DNA of 64,000 nucleotides from Synaphobranchus kaupii (taxonomy: Eukaryota; Chordata; Actinopteri; Anguilliformes; Synaphobranchidae), in assembly GCA_029718625.1 (NCBI GenBank), contig CM056380.1, positions 13,356,931-13,420,930 on the forward strand, in the 5' to 3' direction. The notes below the pieces were generated by a model. The model was not told the DNA's origin and did no database searches. It worked only from the letters and a program-made list of their open reading frames with translations. Shown one piece after another: positions 58,651 through 64,000 of this stretch (positions are counted from its first letter, which is position 1; every line of letters begins with the position of its first letter). Position numbers and translations under genes: made by a program.

Positions 58651-61600
58651 TATTTGTCATGTAATTTCCTTTAGTTTCAAGCATGAGTCAGTATAAGGAA
58701 GCTTTGAATGCCACGTTTGAACCACCCTTTTCGTACCATCTTTCCCTGTGTAGCAATGCAGCAAGAAAAAAAAAAAAAACGCACAAAATTTTTAATTAGA
58801 ATATTGTACATATTATATATCTGGCGATTAATATTTTATACTGTGCAAGTTTCAATTACCCGCTTCTGTGTTGTAGTGCCATTGAATACTTGCATGCGGC
58901 TGTATATAAAGCACTAAAGTACTTACACAATTAGCAATAGTCCCAACCGGCTGATTGAAACAAAACTCGCATTAATATTCTCTCTTCACTTTTTTGACAG
59001 CAAGGGGATATCTTGTATTATTCGCAAGTATAATGGAATAATTTGCTTATGTATCTTTACTGTAAATTGAATCACAAGAGAAGTAATGGTTCCCAAGGTT
59101 TATACCAACATTTATTTAGCTGTAATTGGACCTCAGGTACAGGCGTTTCTACCCTGCCTGTAATTACAGTAATTGGCCTTTGAAATTGAGCCCACAACAG
59201 CAAGGTGCAGAAGCACTTTTTAATTGCACGTGCTCTGAGAGCAGCTATTTGCTGAGGAAATTAGTTGAAATACTAAATTATTCTGTATTCAGTCCCAGAA
59301 GGCGGCTGAATCATCAGAGGAGCCTTAATCCTCAGAAAAAAAATGTGCCTTTTCTCTCCCGTTCGCAGAAGGTGCTCTACAGACAGACGCTGTCTGTAAA
59401 AGCGGTCCGGTCTGGAATTTTATGGCCGGAATCTTCCAGTTTTTCTTCCTTATAAATGTGATGGGTCCCTTTTCTGTGTCTCGCGTGGAGAAAAGTCCAA
59501 GTCTCCTCAGGAGCGGGCACTGAACCGAGCGGCGCCAGCTCCTCAAGTTATGAAATCCCCAGTTTGGGTGAACGTCGGTTCCGCACGGTCGCCTCTCATC
59601 AGTCGGAGGTGAATTAAAGATTAGAGATACAGGCCGCTTCACTGGGCCGTGCATGGGAAGGGAGCCCTGGTGTATGGTAGATGTGCGGTAATCCAAATCT
59701 GAGGATTAGCCCTTACATTCATGGCTTTCTTGCCAATTAAGCGGCACCATGGTTCAGCCGACTGCATTACTAGACTATTTCCTGATTTACACAAAGGCTA
59801 GAGATGCAAGTTGGGGAGGGGGGGGGGGGGCCTGATCTGTAGCAGCTAGCAAGCTGGATCGCTGATACATTATGGCCAACGAAATGTCAAGAAAGGTTTA
59901 TCAGTTAACCGAAAACGTCTTGGGAGAAGATTCTAGAATGCTTCTGCTATTTCGGAACATTTTACGTGACTTTATTTTGATTGGACTTCTGCACTGTGAC
60001 TTGCAGCCGACTGGGAAGTGCCGGCGGATTATTTGCAAACACGGTGATAGTTCAGAGTGATAAAGGCCCTGCAGGTAACCTTTCACCTCATCCACAACAC
60101 AACAACACAAAAATGAGGGTCCTCAAACTTGTTCTGTGGCCCCCCTGTGTGTTCTACCTTCACTTCCAGTCCATGATTGCACCCCTGAGCAATGACAAGA
60201 TGTAACAATTGCAAATTAATGTTGATTGAGGGATGCTTTACCCTCTTAAAGCCACATTATTTCAGAATTATACCAGGGCTTTGCTGGATGCTTGATTTTG
60301 ATTGGCCAATGATTGTGATTGGTCAATAAGTGGTCAGTATTCCCATATGAACGACCACTGTTATATGACCACCATATCATATCCCTCTGCACCCTCACAT
60401 CAGCCTAGCCAAGTAGGCCAGTGAGAATGCACTTTGTCGTGTCAGTAACCGATGTTCCCTTTCACATTAAAACCAGGCATTAAAGTGAGGGGAGGAAAGA
60501 AGGGAAGGAAATAAAGAAAATATAAAAAGCTCATTTTGCCGTGTGAACAGATGACACTCCATCTAGACCCAAAATGCCCCCTTGAATTTCAGTCCTGAGC
60601 TAGCTTTTTTTTTGGTTGCTAGGATACTAAAAGCCGCTGTTGTTTGTCAGAATCATTTTTTGTGGCGGGATCTATAAATGTACAAAATAGGCATAATAAA
60701 ATCAATTTAAACATGATTTTGTGGCAGGTAATAAATTTCTTTGGCAAGTAGCCATGGTGTAAGTGGGATAATGTACAGCACGATCATCAGCTGTTTCAGA
60801 ATAAGCCCCTTAAGAGTGATTCATGTCGGGGTCACATCATCTGTCTGGGCTTATTTTGAAACAGTTGACTCCCTCATTGTGTTTAATCACTTAAAGCTTA
60901 AAGCCCAACGAACACATTAATTTAACCCGATTGACTTTGGCCCTGCAGAGGCAATTTCCACCTGGTTTCTACTAGTCTTATTTACGTGTCAATATCTCCA
61001 AAAATATTCACTGCACACCCATGGTTTAAAGTTCAAATTGAAGAAGAGGCTGTATCATTCAGAAATTTGAAACAGAATACATTTATTTCAGAATCGTCAC
61101 ATACAGCATATACATAATGCACATACAATATGTAGCCTAATGTTTTTAAATACGTTTTTAAAAAACGTTTACAAAAGGATGTGTGCATTTAAATGAGAAC
61201 AGCAACGTATTTCAGCCCTGTGCGATAGGTGGTCGCTGTGGAAATGTTGACTGAGATAAACTCTTCAGGGTTAATCAGAAAACAATTGCAGCTTCCTACC
61301 AGGTAGAATATTTGGTTTTATAAACATATTTATATGAGAGATTTTGGAGAAAAAAATTTGGTGTCTTCTAAACTGAAAGTGCATCGGGTACAGTATATAG
61401 TACAGTAAGCAAGGGAAAACGCCAAATGCTTATTTGTACAACGTTTTTACAAAATATTATTGTTTCTATATCTGAAAATGATTTTCTTAGTCACAGGGAC
61501 AGTACAGACTGGAGACATCGTCTTTCTACATATTTACACAATGTTACCCCTGTAAATGTGTAAAGTGCATGTGTGTGTTTTTTCCATCACCTCTCAATAT

Positions 61601-61920
61601 TGCATTCAATGGGTTCGTGGCCACAATGGACCTTGTTAGTCACGCCTCATGACTCTTCTCTTTCTGAATCAAAATTCACTGAATTGAACATGTGCACTGC
61701 AGTCCTCTGGCAACATTGTAGCTGGCTTCTTTATTATTCTCGCTTCTTCAGATTGAGCCTGAGGCACAAACATTAAAATTCTCCCAACAGAAGAACTCAG
61801 AACTGTTTTCTTCAGCCTCGGACTGCTCTATAACGTGAAATTATGCTGTTATTTCACCGATAAAACTGGAACTAATGTTGCAACAAGTTAAACCTTGAGG
61901 ATCAATCAAACTCAGTCAAA
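58651..61920. other. Intergenic; nothing recognised
   Basis: AT-rich, with a poly-G run at about 59815-59830. No coding, RNA or repeat feature could be supported. Confidence 0.45.
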
Positions 61921-61924
61921 CCAC

Positions 61925-62070
61925 TTTAAGGACAAATGGAATTTAATCAATCACACTTTAGCCACTTTAAGGGCAAATGCAATTCAATCAAACGCACTTC
62001 GCCACTTTTGAGTGCAAATGGAATTCAATCAAACACAGTTAGCCACTTTAAGGGCAAATGCAATTCAATA
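61925..62070. repeat. ~45-bp tandem repeat, three to four copies
   Basis: Units of CACTTTAAGGGCAAATGCAA followed by TTCAATCAAAC. Confidence 0.85.
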
Positions 62071-62500
62071 AAAAATAAAAATCATAAATGTATTCACATT
62101 GAGTCAAACCGCCCTCTTCCTGACTTAGGAGAAGCAGGAATGATTGTGGCCTGGATAATTGTGGTGTCCAGGTTTGTTGCGGGAGCTTTTTAAAGAGCAA
62201 GTGAGCAGAGCTTCTGTCCAGGGCGTCTACTTGCCTGTCTCTAATTTTACATACTCCACCGTTTTAGTAGAATTAATACATTTTAAATACTCCCAAGAAC
62301 AAGCACGTTGAAATGAAGAATATCATTATACTGGATTTATTCAGCAGTTTACGGATACAGCACTTAAAGTAGTTTTGTAAGGATGAAACGGCATTAAATA
62401 TGTCATTCCACGCACTTAAATGTTTTAATATTTTTTGGTATTTTGGTGGAAAACATTTGCTTGTATTTAATGATGCTTAAGGATTTACATTTTTTTAAAA

Positions 62501-63357
62501 CAGTTGAAGTCAGAAGTTTACATACACTTAGGTTGAAGTCATAAAAACTCATTTTTAACCATTCCACAGATTTCATGTTAGCAAACTATAGTGTTTGCAA
62601 GTCAGTTAGGACTATCTACTTTGTGCATGACACAAGTAATTTTTCCAACAATTGTTTACAGACAGATTATGTCACTTTTAATTCACAAAATCACAATTCC
62701 AGTGGGTCAGACGTTTACATACACCAAGTTGACTGTGCCTTTAAATTTTTAATATTTGGTCACATATCCTTTGCATGCCATGACGTCCTGATGCCTGTGA
62801 CCCAACAACATCAAAAGACTATCTTATTTTCTGGTACTCTTACAACGATGCTATAACGTCTCTTGAATGGATCTCTATGGGAATTGGGGGGTGGGACTAG
62901 ATTTTGCTGTAAATGATGCTGGAACAGTATGGAATACATGATTGGTAAAATGGCTGTAAATCATCAAGGGTCTGACGTATCAAACGAGCCTTAAACCATC
63001 ACTTTGCTGCCAGAAATACAGTAGATATGGATGGATAACTTGAATGGTTTCTTCTCCTGAAGAAACCATTTTCTTCTTCTTCTCTCTTTTCCTCTTTCCA
63101 TAGAGTTCAATAGGAAAATTTGTCAGGAGAAACAACCCTTCAAGTGATCCATCCATATCTACTGCATATCTGGCAGCAGAGTGATGGTTTGAGGCTGGTT
63201 TGATACCTCAGACCCTTGATGACTTAAAGCCATTTTACCAACCATGTATTCAATACTGTTCCAGCATAATTTACAGCTAAATCTAGTCCCACCCCCAAAT
63301 TCCCATAGAGATCCATTCAAATGCAGAGACGTTATAGTATCGCTTGTAAGAGTACCT
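62501..63357. mobile_element. Second Sleeping Beauty-like element, right-truncated
   Basis: Begins CAGTTGAAGTCAGAAGTTTA and follows the 14458-16301 element closely (GGGTCAGACGTTTACATACA, GGTGGGACTAGATTT), without the hAT insertion. The right arm is lost after GTAAGAGTACC. No transposase. Confidence 0.85.
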
Positions 63358-64000
63358 AAAAGTGTTATCTTTTTCAAATAAGAACCGTGATAATATTTTG
63401 TTGAGATTAACTAAAATATTTAAAAATGTTGGAATAAGTCAATATTTTTTTTATTTAAAAAAAAAAACTTTTTTCTACAAGCATTGTAAGCTGAATATAC
63501 TATTACAGCTTGAAATAAAACTGCACCTCTTAGTCAAAAAAACAGCACGCAGAGAACATTTAAGTTTTTTGTTGGGTAGGTATAGCCAAGGTATAACCAA
63601 AACCACAATAGTTACTCCTGGCAGATAACTGTACTCTTTGCATATTAAACATTCAGAATAATTAAACAAAGTCATGTTCTACAAAATGCAACATAGACTA
63701 CATCAAAACTTACTCAAAATTGTAGTCACATCAACAATCAATTATTTGGACATGTAAAATGTTATTATAAATAGTTTTTAATATTATGACATCATGTATT
63801 TAAGTGAGTAAAGGACGTCTTGAACAGCAGTACAGTATAGTAATTAAAACCACACATTAGCTGTACGTTTAATTCTATCTCACTGTGTATCTCTCCCAGT
63901 TGGGAGTTCGAGTATAGGAAAAGTGCAGTCTTATATTTACTGAATTTCTACAAAGGGAGAAATCTACACGTGCTGTCGTGCTCTACAGTGCTGGCAATAA
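63358..64000. other. Intergenic AT-rich; nothing recognised
   Basis: No supported feature to the end of the window. Confidence 0.5.

Overview
This is a vertebrate nuclear window, almost certainly from a teleost fish. Genes have short exons with GT-AG introns. The repeats are typical of fish: Sleeping Beauty/Tc1-like, hAT, PIF/Harbinger-like and TTAA-type (Kolobok-like) elements, a CR1/L2/Rex-like LINE remnant, and a great deal of minisatellite DNA. There are no bacterial operons, CRISPR arrays, or rRNA/tRNA genes that I can support. Most long ORFs in the window are artefacts of tandem repeats.

Three genes can be rebuilt exon by exon. (1) ERGIC3, minus strand, 30773 down to 5887: 13 coding exons giving 384 aa, plus a 15-nt cassette microexon that would give 389 aa. 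It is an ER-Golgi cargo receptor. (2) ROMO1, plus strand, 10728-11568 with a likely noncoding first exon near 9790-9902. It encodes the complete 79-aa mitochondrial inner-membrane protein and sits wholly inside ERGIC3 intron 9 on the opposite strand. (3) CYC1, minus strand, 41762 down to 35005: 7 exons, about 307 aa, cytochrome c1 of respiratory complex III. Two exons carry apparent single-base length errors: two extra C in CYC1 exon 4, and a missing G at the ERGIC3 exon 12 donor. Unpolished long-read homopolymer errors are the most likely cause.

Layout: 1-5886 intergenic (37-bp minisatellite, GC-rich tract, Tc1 remnant with a nested element, probable ERGIC3 3'UTR); 5887-30773 ERGIC3 with ROMO1 nested; 30774-35004 intergenic with two nested TTAA elements; 35005-41762 CYC1; 41763-64000 gene-poor, with a LINE remnant, a 3.3-kb stack of three transposons (46737-50011), minisatellites and a truncated Sleeping Beauty-like element at the right end.

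The most striking signal is in the introns. Seven different tandem arrays fill introns of ERGIC3 and CYC1, and every one begins within about 55 bp of an exon. Two are built from 5' splice sites: ERGIC3 intron 4 has about 110 copies of a 34-bp unit containing the exon 4 donor, and CYC1 intron 6 has 10 extra copies of the exon 6 end plus its donor. Two more (ERGIC3 intron 12, CYC1 intron 3) repeat the sequence next to the 3' splice site. The window thus looks like a place where minisatellites have repeatedly been seeded at exon-intron junctions of housekeeping genes.
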